Below are positions 17,501-24,957 of a DNA stretch of 64,000 bases, piece by piece (position 1 is the first letter of the stretch; each line of letters opens with the position of its first letter). The stretch is taken from assembly GCF_004526235.1 (NCBI RefSeq), contig NZ_CP038159.1:2852001-2916000 (forward strand). Reading direction: 5' to 3'. The notes below the pieces were generated by a model, which was not told where the DNA came from, searched no databases, and saw nothing but the letters and a program-made list of their open reading frames with translations. Source of the DNA: Sphingobacterium sp. CZ-2 (lineage in GTDB: Bacteria > Bacteroidota > Bacteroidia > Sphingobacteriales > Sphingobacteriaceae). Both the position numbers and the translations under genes were made by a program.

Positions 17501-17915
17501 TGGAGGACAATTATATAACCAAACCTTGGTTGATCGTGTAGAAAATGTAGATATGATGTATAATGTTGACCGCAGGGTGCTTACAGGTCGTTGGTTAGAG
17601 CCAGGTCAAAATGCATTATATAAGAGATTGGGAGAGTATAGTATCCCTTTGGAAAATGGATCTTTCACACCCGCACAAGAAATGACGAGGGCAACGACTC
17701 GTTTTGTTCAGGATCGTAAAGAGTTGGATATAGCATCCATTAACTTGTATTATGATTTTTACCAACATGCTTGGCTGAACAAACTAAAATTACAGCGTCT
17801 TAGAGCTTCATTCAATATGAATGATGTCGTTAAATTTTCGTCAATTGAGATCGAACGTGGTTTAACCTATCCATTTTCAAGAACAGTTTCTTTTTCACTA
17901 AATGCAACCTTTTAA
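14505..17915 (+). CDS. SusC/RagA TonB-linked outer-membrane transporter with STN domain
   Basis: A 1136-residue TonB-dependent transporter. The export signal is near residues 27-45. An STN (secretin/TonB short N-terminal) signalling domain covers about 48-125 (IRINKKNAKIEEVLIELRKQ and ALSKLLENTGLTY), then CarboxypepD_reg (about 127-205, NITGRVVNQQGEGIANVSIT). A plug begins at VIVTGIYERKAESFTGSS and includes LFILDGFEASVERIFDLDIN and SVTILKDAASKAIYGSKAAN, followed by the barrel. STN-bearing receptors signal to FecR-type anti-sigmas, which here lie immediately upstream. Together with the SusD that starts 5 nt after its stop it forms the uptake complex. The imported molecule is unknown. Confidence 0.94.
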   Translation: MDLKTFLRLKRGKQDNNLPNQWRNIPKYCVLLSLLATAELSFASVQQIRINKKNAKIEEVLIELRKQSNIDFFYNKGDLSKENPLNLNLNNVSLETALSKLLENTGLTYAIKDGIVVLSPKESKQQNITGRVVNQQGEGIANVSITAINRTTKSTSIGAQTKADGSFLIPVSNLQDTLTFSSVGYESRTIALNGRKTLEVVLKQKVQELEDVIVTGIYERKAESFTGSSMTIKKEDIKRMGSTNVFQSLKNISPSMFLDNFDMGSNPNTLPDLQIRGNGSLPITEDLTSGLKGNYLKSPSQPLFILDGFEASVERIFDLDINRIESVTILKDAASKAIYGSKAANGVIIIETTKMVGSKPIINYNMSVNVELPDLTSYNLTNSREKLQAEIIDGMYSPNSTYNEADYYIQMQKLYNTRKKLVEEGLDTYWLAKPLQNGVGNRHSLSAELGSEDLRVLTDFTFNNVSGAMIGSGRKNIGGNISASYRLNKFLFRNVASFTSNKSNESPYGDFSEYVKMNPYWRAVNEDGTIPFYAEVFNSSNITNPLYNSQLNIKNTDSYLNFTNNLYLEWMPIEGLRSTARIGIDTKTSDADEFYPGKHTKFALYTDEVTINRKGSYQVNNGKSTYLSGDLNINYSKQIEKNYFFGNLGYNVSEKKFAERVYFAEGFPSDRLQDIIFARNYAIDTRPSGLDGITRDMGFLAAFSYMWDNRFISDFTYRANASSQFGADRRWASFWSVGLGWNLHNEQWLKSLGYVDLFRIRGSAGQTGNQNFNSNASIATYKYALEAYYNGFPGSELFNMVNPGLQWESSKDYNAGLDLKVGPVGIRADYYVRYTENLLADITLPSSTGFELVKDNLGKIKNNGLEIYANYTAWQRDRNFLSLQFGIETNENKIVELSNSMKAYNDRMDALAADRGNNVPIKKYQDGMAMDAIWAVPSLGIDPATGNEIYIRKDGNTTYSWNASDMIVAGIERPKYQGTFGIQGEFKGVGLSVTARYLGGGQLYNQTLVDRVENVDMMYNVDRRVLTGRWLEPGQNALYKRLGEYSIPLENGSFTPAQEMTRATTRFVQDRKELDIASINLYYDFYQHAWLNKLKLQRLRASFNMNDVVKFSSIEIERGLTYPFSRTVSFSLNATF

Positions 17916-17919
17916 GATC

Positions 17920-19392
17920 ATGAAAAGAACATTAAAATTTTACGGTTTGAGTTTGGTCATTCTGCTTTCCTTACAATCTTGTGAGAAGTGGTTTGACGTT
18001 ACAGCAAATAACCAGATAAAAGCGGAGGACCAATTCTCATCAGTGGATGGGTTTAAAGATGCTTTGATGGGCGTGTATTTGTCCATGGGAAATGGTGCAA
18101 TTTATGGACTGAACACTTCCTATAATTTAGTAGATGTTTTGAGTCAGCAATATGCTGCATTTATTGCAGGAAATACGGAAGTTGGTGAAATACAGAAGTT
18201 TAATTATACCCATGTGTCTAGTGAAAGAAATATAAAAAACATGTGGGATAAGTATTACTTTTCCATAGCCAATATAAATAGCTTACTTGAACATATCGAG
18301 AAGAGTGAATTTGCTTGGTACCAAGGAGAGAAAGAGATCATCAAAGGAGAATTGTTAGGATTGCGTGCATTTCTTCATTTTGATTTATTACGCTTTTTTG
18401 GTCGATCAAATTATGCCAATAGACCAGATCTACAAGCTAGACTAACCATTCCTTATGCTTTAAAATATAGTAAGGATTATCCTGTCCAGTATTCCTATTC
18501 CGAAACATTTGAATTAATGGAAAAGGATATTGCAGAATCGTTGACCTTATTAAAATTTGATCCTATTTCGAAGGGAACTCTGATATCAAATGAAGCAATG
18601 TTGAATATTAACCGAGATGGATTTTATGATAAAAGGCAAAATAGGATGAATTATTATGCTGTCAAGGCATTGCAAGCACGAGTTTTCTCCTGGCAAGGAG
18701 GTGCAAAAATGAAGGATGCAGCTGAAGCAGCGGAAGAAGTGATCGCGGATTCTTACGCAAAATTATTAGGACAAAATGAATCTGTAAATCTAAACAAAAC
18801 GATTGTACAAGAACAATTATTTGGTTTGAAGGTTAATAATTTACAAAACAGCCAATTTTATTTTGATGGCGATCTATTAACCAATCCTTTTGCATTAAGA
18901 ATGCAGGGAGCGACAGTAGCTGAAGTTTACGAGACAGAAATTCCAGAAATTGGAGCGGCAGATATTCGTTTTAATACCTTGTTGATTAATGGAAATGCAG
19001 GATATGTGAGTTCTAAATTAGTTAATAGATCGATGAATGATTTGGATTTCAATGTGATTCCCTTAATCAAAATCCCTGAAATGTATTATATCGCATCGGA
19101 ATACTATGCATCAAATAATCTTTCCAAAGCTATTCAATTATTAGAAAAGGTTAGAGAAAGTAGACGCATTGTGCAACCTTTGCCTGCTAATCTGAATTCG
19201 GAAACATTTTCCCAGGAATTGTTGAAGGAGTATCGTAAAGAGTATGTCGCCGAAGGACAGTTGTTTTTCTATTATAAGCGCTTGGGTTTACAACACATAC
19301 CCAACTATTCGGCTTCTATTATTGCTGATGATAAAATATACATGTTGCCATTTCCACCTTCTGAAATTGAATTTGGAAACAGGGAACAATAA
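17920..19392 (+). CDS. SusD/RagB-family surface lipoprotein
   Basis: This is the substrate-capturing lid of the SusCD complex. From ATG 17920 it is 490 residues, and the start gives a lipoprotein signal MKRTLKFYGLSLVILLSLQS followed by Cys (CEKWFD). The open frame extends 6 codons into the SusC stop region, which is less likely. SusD features include FKDALMGVYLSMGNGAIYG, LRAFLHFDLLRFFGR and ALQARVFSWQGGAKM with TPR-like helices, and a C-terminal KEYRKEYVAEGQLFFYYKRLG. It is translationally coupled to SusC. The ligand cannot be predicted. Confidence 0.93.
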   Translation: MKRTLKFYGLSLVILLSLQSCEKWFDVTANNQIKAEDQFSSVDGFKDALMGVYLSMGNGAIYGLNTSYNLVDVLSQQYAAFIAGNTEVGEIQKFNYTHVSSERNIKNMWDKYYFSIANINSLLEHIEKSEFAWYQGEKEIIKGELLGLRAFLHFDLLRFFGRSNYANRPDLQARLTIPYALKYSKDYPVQYSYSETFELMEKDIAESLTLLKFDPISKGTLISNEAMLNINRDGFYDKRQNRMNYYAVKALQARVFSWQGGAKMKDAAEAAEEVIADSYAKLLGQNESVNLNKTIVQEQLFGLKVNNLQNSQFYFDGDLLTNPFALRMQGATVAEVYETEIPEIGAADIRFNTLLINGNAGYVSSKLVNRSMNDLDFNVIPLIKIPEMYYIASEYYASNNLSKAIQLLEKVRESRRIVQPLPANLNSETFSQELLKEYRKEYVAEGQLFFYYKRLGLQHIPNYSASIIADDKIYMLPFPPSEIEFGNREQ

Positions 19393-19415
19393 TTCATCCT
19401 TTAAACAAGATAATT

Positions 19416-20150
19416 ATGAAAGCTAAAATAATATCAATCTATAGTCTATTATTAGGTGGATTAATAGCGTTTTGGAGCTGTGAAAAATCAGAACCTACCG
19501 CATTTAATTCCAAAGCGGCCATCATATTTGATTATTCAAATTCCGTCGGGGCCAACAAGATAAATTTTTCCTTTCTGGGAAAGCCTGAGCAAATTGGAGA
19601 AATCCGAATTCCTGTCATTATTAATGGATTTCCGGAGGACAAGGATAGGGTTTTTGAAGTTAAAGTAATCACTGATACGATTACCAATGCGGAAAGTGCG
19701 GATTACCAGATTGAACAGGGAATAGTCCATGCTGGAAAAGTTAGGGACACATTGATTATAAAGGTTCCAAAAACTGAAAAGCTGGAAACAGAGGTTTTAA
19801 GATTGTTTCTTCAAGTAAAGGAATCGAACGATTTTGATGCAGGAATAATTGAACGTCAGTTTATCGAGGTTTCTTGGAGCAATCAAGCTATTATGCCTAC
19901 ATGGGGAGTGTATTTTAGAACATTTTTCTCTTCTGTAGGAAGTACTAAAGCCTATCGGATTTTTGTTGAAACCACAGGTTTGACCAATTTTGCGGCAGCA
20001 GATTTTAGGCCCTATGGTCAGGCTGGTGCAGAAGTGTTAGGTAAGAAATTCGGTGATTATATCAGGGCCTGGAATGCAGCAAATCCTAATGATATCCTAA
20101 AACACGATGATGGCACCCAAAAAGGAAATCCAATTGTCCCTAGGTATTAA
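19416..20150 (+). CDS. DUF4843 lipoprotein
   Basis: A 244-residue predicted lipoprotein (lipobox ending at SCEKSE, about Cys 22). AAIIFDYSN with a following EIRIPVIINGFPEDKDRVFEV strand pattern and RQFIEVSWSNQAIMPTW match the DUF4843 family, which is regularly found directly after SusC/SusD pairs that are followed by a PKD-like lipoprotein. It probably acts as an accessory surface binding protein of this SusCD system (inference from position; the family has no known biochemical function). It is 23 nt from susD and 31 nt from the next gene. Confidence 0.82.
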   Translation: MKAKIISIYSLLLGGLIAFWSCEKSEPTAFNSKAAIIFDYSNSVGANKINFSFLGKPEQIGEIRIPVIINGFPEDKDRVFEVKVITDTITNAESADYQIEQGIVHAGKVRDTLIIKVPKTEKLETEVLRLFLQVKESNDFDAGIIERQFIEVSWSNQAIMPTWGVYFRTFFSSVGSTKAYRIFVETTGLTNFAAADFRPYGQAGAEVLGKKFGDYIRAWNAANPNDILKHDDGTQKGNPIVPRY

Positions 20151-20181
20151 TTTCGAATTATTTACCAATAATTAAACGAAA

Positions 20182-21720
20182 ATGAAAACTATAAAATATA
20201 CATATAGCTTATTGATCAGCCTAGTTTTTTTGCTGTTTTTTGCTTCTTGCAAGGATGATCTAAGTAGCTTAGATACAAATAAATTGTCGGATATTAAGGT
20301 AGATACCGTAGGGCAAAGCACGCTATCCGTATTTCAATTTGATGAATTAGTTCTAGATCCAAAAATTTTAGGAATTGGTCCTAATGATCAGTTGACCTAT
20401 GAATGGACGATAAATTTGGAGCCATGGTCTACAGAATATATTACCATAGGAACAGAGAAAAAACTGACTTATGAAGTAGGTTTTGTACCTACTAATCTTG
20501 ACAGGTTGCATCAGATCGTTTTAAAGATTAAAGATGAAAAATCTGGGGTTACATATATTCAAGATTGGCCATTAATGATTCGGAATGGAATTGGTGAAGG
20601 ATTGGTAATTGTGGAAACTTATGATAATCAAAATACCGATTTGAGCCATATTATGTCTCCTTTAGTGACACCTGATTTTAATCAGGAGAAAATACGGACT
20701 AAAATCTATTCAGCAGCTAACGGTACTACCATTCCTGGTTTAGTAAATTCTATGATTTATACAAAATTAGGATCCAATAATGTATTATTAGGGGGAACTT
20801 CTAACGCTATTTTTGCTATAAAAACATTGGATTATTCCTTGGGCGATCAAAATGAGAAATTATTTTATGCACCTCAAGATAGCTATGGGCCAGAAAAGCT
20901 AGTAAATTTCGTGCAGAACGAGATTATGATCCATAAGGGAAAATTATATGCGAATTGGTTGCAGATTTCAAAATTTGGGTTGCCTTTCCCAAATAATTAC
21001 AATATCCCAACTATTTTAGGAATAAATAACCGCTATGATTATCCAAATATTTCCTTAAACTTTTATAGTGAGGAAAAGGGTCATTTTGCCTATCAATATT
21101 CCTTTGCTACCTATGGTGATCGTGGTATGCGACCAGTTCCAGCTGCTACTGTACCTTTTAATCCAAATGATCTTCCAAATAAACAGAATATTGCGGCAGG
21201 AATAAGTAACCAAGGTGAATTTATTCATATCCTTAAAGATAAATCTACACAGAAATATGGATTATATATATTAAGTGCAGGAGGATATGATAGTGAAAAT
21301 TGGGTTCCAACTCCATCTGTTCCAAAGAAATTTATGGACCTGTCCAATGCGCCAGAAATAGACCAAGCCATAAAATTTTTGATATTAGATAATCAGCAAG
21401 TGATTTTATATGCTACTAAGACCAAAATTTATGCAATCATGTATTCTGCATTAAATCCTGCCTATGGCTTGCGATATACGGTATCATCCGGAGAAGAGAT
21501 CACTGCTTTAAGTGTCTATTTACAAGCTGATTATCCAATGGTTAATCGGGAGAATTTCTCAAGAAATGGCAAGCAACTGATTTTAGGAACTTATAATGGT
21601 ACCGAAGGTAAAGTACATGTTCTTCCACTGATTAATGAGGGAGTGGCAAATATCGATCAGGCGAACATTAAAACATATAATGGTTTCGGAAAAATATTAT
21701 TTACCATAACACAACTTTAA
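20182..21720 (+). CDS. PKD-like family lipoprotein
   Basis: A 512-residue lipoprotein: signal peptide with a lipobox ending in FASCKDD (about Cys 23). An Ig/PKD-like beta-sandwich is likely in the first third (DQLTYEWTINLEPWS and HQIVLKIKDEKSGVTYIQDW, which is the typical PKD edge strand), followed by a domain rich in beta strands that looks like a repeated-blade fold. Members of this family occur after DUF4843 and SusCD genes and are presumed to be surface-exposed, perhaps helping to bind or process the imported molecule. A hairpin terminator or attenuator directly follows the stop. Confidence 0.72.
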   Translation: MKTIKYTYSLLISLVFLLFFASCKDDLSSLDTNKLSDIKVDTVGQSTLSVFQFDELVLDPKILGIGPNDQLTYEWTINLEPWSTEYITIGTEKKLTYEVGFVPTNLDRLHQIVLKIKDEKSGVTYIQDWPLMIRNGIGEGLVIVETYDNQNTDLSHIMSPLVTPDFNQEKIRTKIYSAANGTTIPGLVNSMIYTKLGSNNVLLGGTSNAIFAIKTLDYSLGDQNEKLFYAPQDSYGPEKLVNFVQNEIMIHKGKLYANWLQISKFGLPFPNNYNIPTILGINNRYDYPNISLNFYSEEKGHFAYQYSFATYGDRGMRPVPAATVPFNPNDLPNKQNIAAGISNQGEFIHILKDKSTQKYGLYILSAGGYDSENWVPTPSVPKKFMDLSNAPEIDQAIKFLILDNQQVILYATKTKIYAIMYSALNPAYGLRYTVSSGEEITALSVYLQADYPMVNRENFSRNGKQLILGTYNGTEGKVHVLPLINEGVANIDQANIKTYNGFGKILFTITQL

Positions 21721-21727
21721 ACCAGAT

Positions 21728-21765
21728 AGCCCCTTAGGCAAAAATCTTTGGGGCTTTCATTTTTG
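21728..21765 (+). terminator. Terminator or attenuator between the SusCD operon and the ABC genes
   Basis: AGCCCC (21728-21733) pairs with GGGGCT (21750-21755), with the smaller possible pairing AG/CT inside, followed by TTTCATTTTTG. It is 6 nt before the ABC gene ATG at 21771. It may lower read-through so that the ABC genes are made in smaller amounts than SusCD. Confidence 0.55.
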
Positions 21766-21770
21766 ATATT

Positions 21771-24017
21771 ATGAGGAAAATTTTAAAGATCGCACGATTA
21801 GAATTGAACATTCTGTTCTATTCGCCAGTGGCCTGGGTCGTCATGATCATTTTTTTGATCCAATGTGGAATATCCATTATGGATCTTATACAAGTGAAGG
21901 AAAGTGACCAACAATTAGATAAAGTAATACAGTCTGTTACGATTGATGTTTTCTCAGGTAATAAAGGGTTTTTTCATTCTGTTCTTAAATACACTTACCT
22001 ATATATCCCTTTACTAACTATGGGTATAATAAGTAGAGAATTAAGTTCAGGTTCTATAAAATTACTACAATCATCACCTGTTACCAACTTTCAAATCGTG
22101 ATTGGTAAATATTTGGCCTTACTTGGCTTCGGCTTGTTTTTCATCCTGGTTATTTTCGGAATTGGATTTACAGCCAGCCGTTTGATTGATAATTTTGATT
22201 GGGGTATCCTCTTGGCTGGTATGGTAGGAGTCTATTTGTTAATTGCTGCATATGCTGCGATTGGTTTATTCATGTCCAGTTTAACATCCTATCAGGTCGT
22301 TGCGGCGATCAGTACGTTAGCTATTTTCGCTGGATTGAATTTTATTGGTGAAATAGGGAAAGGAAATGAATTTGTTAGAGAAATCACTTATTGGTTATCC
22401 TTGCAAGGACGGACTGACCATTTTATAAATGGGATGCTTTCCAGCCAAAATATAAGTTATTTTGTTTTGGTAATTACTCTCTTTTTAGGTGTTACAATCA
22501 TGCGATTGAATGATGGTCGTGTGATCCGTTCTGAATTGCAAAAAGCGGTGCGTTATATCTTATTAATAGCGTTGATATTATCTGTAGGATATTTTACTTC
22601 TAGGCCTACAAATTGGCATTTTTGGGATTTGAGTAGATTTGAAGCGAATACATTAACCCCAAATAGTAAAGAGGTCATCTCCCATTTGAATCAAAAGTTA
22701 AAAATGAAGAATTATGCAAATATTCTTCATCCACATGGAAGATTGGGGACACCGAAATGGCGGAAATTTGATTTGAAGCAATTTGATATGTATACCCGGT
22801 ATATTCCAGAAATGGAAATGGAATACATTTATTACTATGATTATGTGCCTTTATATGCGGATAGTTCTATCAATTTATTGGAAAAGGCTCAAAAAGCAGC
22901 ACTTGCCCATGAAATCGATTTTGACCAATTATTATCGCCTGAGGAAATCAAAAAACAGATCGATTTATCTCCCGAAAGAAATGCTTACGTTAGATTCATC
23001 CATCATGGTAAGGATAGTGTTGCTTTAAGAATGTTCATGGATGCTACTGGTTATCCAAACGAATCTGAAATCACCTCTGCCTTAAAACGGTTATATACTA
23101 AAGTTCCGATTGTTGGTATACTTAAGGGGCATGATGAACGAAGTGTAACCAAGATAGGTGATAAGGCATACAATACCATTACCACTGAAATTGGCCAAAG
23201 AGCTGCCTTGGTGAATAATGGATTTGATGTTAAAGAATTAGTAGCTAATCAAATCGATAGTTTGGGTGGAAAGTTGGCGGTGTTAGTTATTGCCGACCCA
23301 TTTACTTCTTATTCTGATGTCGAACTCGCAGCTATCCATCGATATATTGACCAAGGAGGTAATCTGTTACTATCCATTGAGCCTGGCAAGGAAGCTTTAG
23401 TTAATCCAATACTAAAGAACATTCCGGCAAAATTTGAATCTTTCCAATTATATCAAAAAACAAAGGATTTGGAAGCAAATGTTCTCGTCGGGCGGGCAGC
23501 TAATAATGAGTTAAGTAAAAGTTTTTATGATAATCCCAACGCCGTATTGTCATTCGCAGGAAGCACTGCTGTCCGCATGGATAGTAACTTGAATGGTTAT
23601 AAAAATGAAGAATTGGTTATGAGTGGAAAAAGTCAGGTATGGAAAGGTAGATTAGCGATTGATACCGTTTTCCAGAAATCTGATTCTATACCTTATATCC
23701 TAGCTACTGCTTTATCTAAAAAAGTGAATGATAAGGTACAAAAGATTGCTTTGTTTGCAGATGCTGACTTCATGAGCAATGCAGAATTAGGCCGCTTCAA
23801 TCTAAGAAATGACAATGGTGGTTTTACCATTAAATTATTTAAATGGTTCTCTGATGGAGAGTTTCCAGTAAATACCAAAAGACCTGAATCGATCGATAAT
23901 AAAATTTTAGTGGAAGCTGGAACATTAAACAGCATAAAATATATCTGGGTATTCATTCTCCCAATCGTTATCGCTTTGGTAGGAGGTTATTTATTATTTA
24001 GCAGAAAAAGAAAGTAA
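21771..24017 (+). CDS. GldF-GldG-like fusion ABC permease, copy 1
   Basis: A 748-residue inner-membrane protein. The first ~270 residues form an ABC-2 permease like GldF with about six membrane helices (ELNILFYSPVAWVVMIIFLI, the following LKYTYLYIPLLTMGIISREL and SGSIKLLQSSPVTNFQIVIG). A further helix (about 260) leads to a periplasmic GldG/ABC-transporter-auxiliary domain (PNSKEVISHLNQKLKMKNYA, QGGNLLLSIEPGKEALVNP and FADADFMSN). One C-terminal helix and a basic tail end it (WVFILPIVIALVGGYLLFSRKRK). It pairs with the ATPase 3 nt downstream and has a close paralogue at 24958. GldF/GldG work with GldA in gliding and possibly secretion; the function here is unknown. Confidence 0.88.
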   Translation: MRKILKIARLELNILFYSPVAWVVMIIFLIQCGISIMDLIQVKESDQQLDKVIQSVTIDVFSGNKGFFHSVLKYTYLYIPLLTMGIISRELSSGSIKLLQSSPVTNFQIVIGKYLALLGFGLFFILVIFGIGFTASRLIDNFDWGILLAGMVGVYLLIAAYAAIGLFMSSLTSYQVVAAISTLAIFAGLNFIGEIGKGNEFVREITYWLSLQGRTDHFINGMLSSQNISYFVLVITLFLGVTIMRLNDGRVIRSELQKAVRYILLIALILSVGYFTSRPTNWHFWDLSRFEANTLTPNSKEVISHLNQKLKMKNYANILHPHGRLGTPKWRKFDLKQFDMYTRYIPEMEMEYIYYYDYVPLYADSSINLLEKAQKAALAHEIDFDQLLSPEEIKKQIDLSPERNAYVRFIHHGKDSVALRMFMDATGYPNESEITSALKRLYTKVPIVGILKGHDERSVTKIGDKAYNTITTEIGQRAALVNNGFDVKELVANQIDSLGGKLAVLVIADPFTSYSDVELAAIHRYIDQGGNLLLSIEPGKEALVNPILKNIPAKFESFQLYQKTKDLEANVLVGRAANNELSKSFYDNPNAVLSFAGSTAVRMDSNLNGYKNEELVMSGKSQVWKGRLAIDTVFQKSDSIPYILATALSKKVNDKVQKIALFADADFMSNAELGRFNLRNDNGGFTIKLFKWFSDGEFPVNTKRPESIDNKILVEAGTLNSIKYIWVFILPIVIALVGGYLLFSRKRK

Positions 24018-24020
24018 AAA

Positions 24021-24956
24021 ATGAGTACGAGTATAGCAACAATAAAATCATTGTCCCATAGATATTCAAGAGATTGGGCAATTCGTAATATTAACTTTGA
24101 GGTTACTGAGAAAGGGATTCTTGGACTATTGGGTTCAAATGGTGCAGGTAAATCAACCACGATGAATATTCTTTGTGGGGTAATCAACCAAACGGAAGGA
24201 GAGGCCTTAATTGATGGAATAAATATTAGACAGCACCCGGTGGCGGCGAAACGTTTAATCGGTTTTTTACCTCAAAAGGCACCTCTCCATTTTGAATTGA
24301 CCGTGGATGAATATTTAACCTATTGTGCCAACCTGAGGGATATTCCTTCACAAGATATCCCAGAAGCTGTGGAAGTAGCCAAAAAGAAATGTGGTATTAG
24401 CCACTTTAGTAATAGATTGATCAGTAATCTTTCTGGAGGTTATCAACAACGTGTGGGGATTGCCCAAGCAATCATTCATAATCCAAAATTGGTGGTGTTG
24501 GACGAGCCTACTAATGGTTTGGATCCAAATCAAATATTGGAGGTAAGAAAGTTGATAAAAGAAATAGGTGAAGAACGTTCGGTCATTCTTTCTACACATA
24601 TTCTTAGTGAAGTTCAAGCCACCTGCGATAGGATCATCATGATTGAACATGGAGAAGTGGTATTTGCGGATACGATGAATGCGTTTAACAATTATATTGA
24701 GCCCAATTCATTAATGCTCCATTTAAGCCATGCTCCAGATAAAAAGGAATTGGAGGATTTGGCATTCATAGATCGCATTGAGGAAGTAGAAATAGGACAG
24801 TATCGTGTGTTTTTCAACGATCCAAACCAGGTAACTCAAAAATTAATTCAACTAAGTGCCGACAAGGGCTGGGGGTTAGCGGAGATCTATTTAGAAAAAA
24901 GTTCGTTGGATGGGGTTTTTGCACAATTGTCGGCAAATACTAAAGGAAGGGAATAG
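24021..24956 (+). CDS. ABC transporter ATPase, GldA-like
   Basis: A 311-residue ATP-binding subunit. Walker A is GSNGAGKST (38-46), the signature is LSGGYQQ (137-143) and Walker B is LVVLDEP (157-163), with the following TNGLDP D-loop and a switch His in ILSTHILSEVQATC. It resembles GldA and other ABC-2-type drug/lipid ATPases. It lies between two homologous GldF-GldG fusions with a 3-nt gap on one side and a 1-nt gap on the other, so a complex of one ATPase dimer with a heterodimer of the two permeases is likely. Direction and cargo are not deducible. Confidence 0.94.
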   Translation: MSTSIATIKSLSHRYSRDWAIRNINFEVTEKGILGLLGSNGAGKSTTMNILCGVINQTEGEALIDGINIRQHPVAAKRLIGFLPQKAPLHFELTVDEYLTYCANLRDIPSQDIPEAVEVAKKKCGISHFSNRLISNLSGGYQQRVGIAQAIIHNPKLVVLDEPTNGLDPNQILEVRKLIKEIGEERSVILSTHILSEVQATCDRIIMIEHGEVVFADTMNAFNNYIEPNSLMLHLSHAPDKKELEDLAFIDRIEEVEIGQYRVFFNDPNQVTQKLIQLSADKGWGLAEIYLEKSSLDGVFAQLSANTKGRE

Positions 24957-24957
24957 C

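Noticed and set aside
24910-24957. Extended N-terminus of the second GldFG fusion overlapping the ATPase
   Set aside because: The ATG at 24958 aligns with the start of the paralogue and leaves a 1-nt gap to the ATPase stop.
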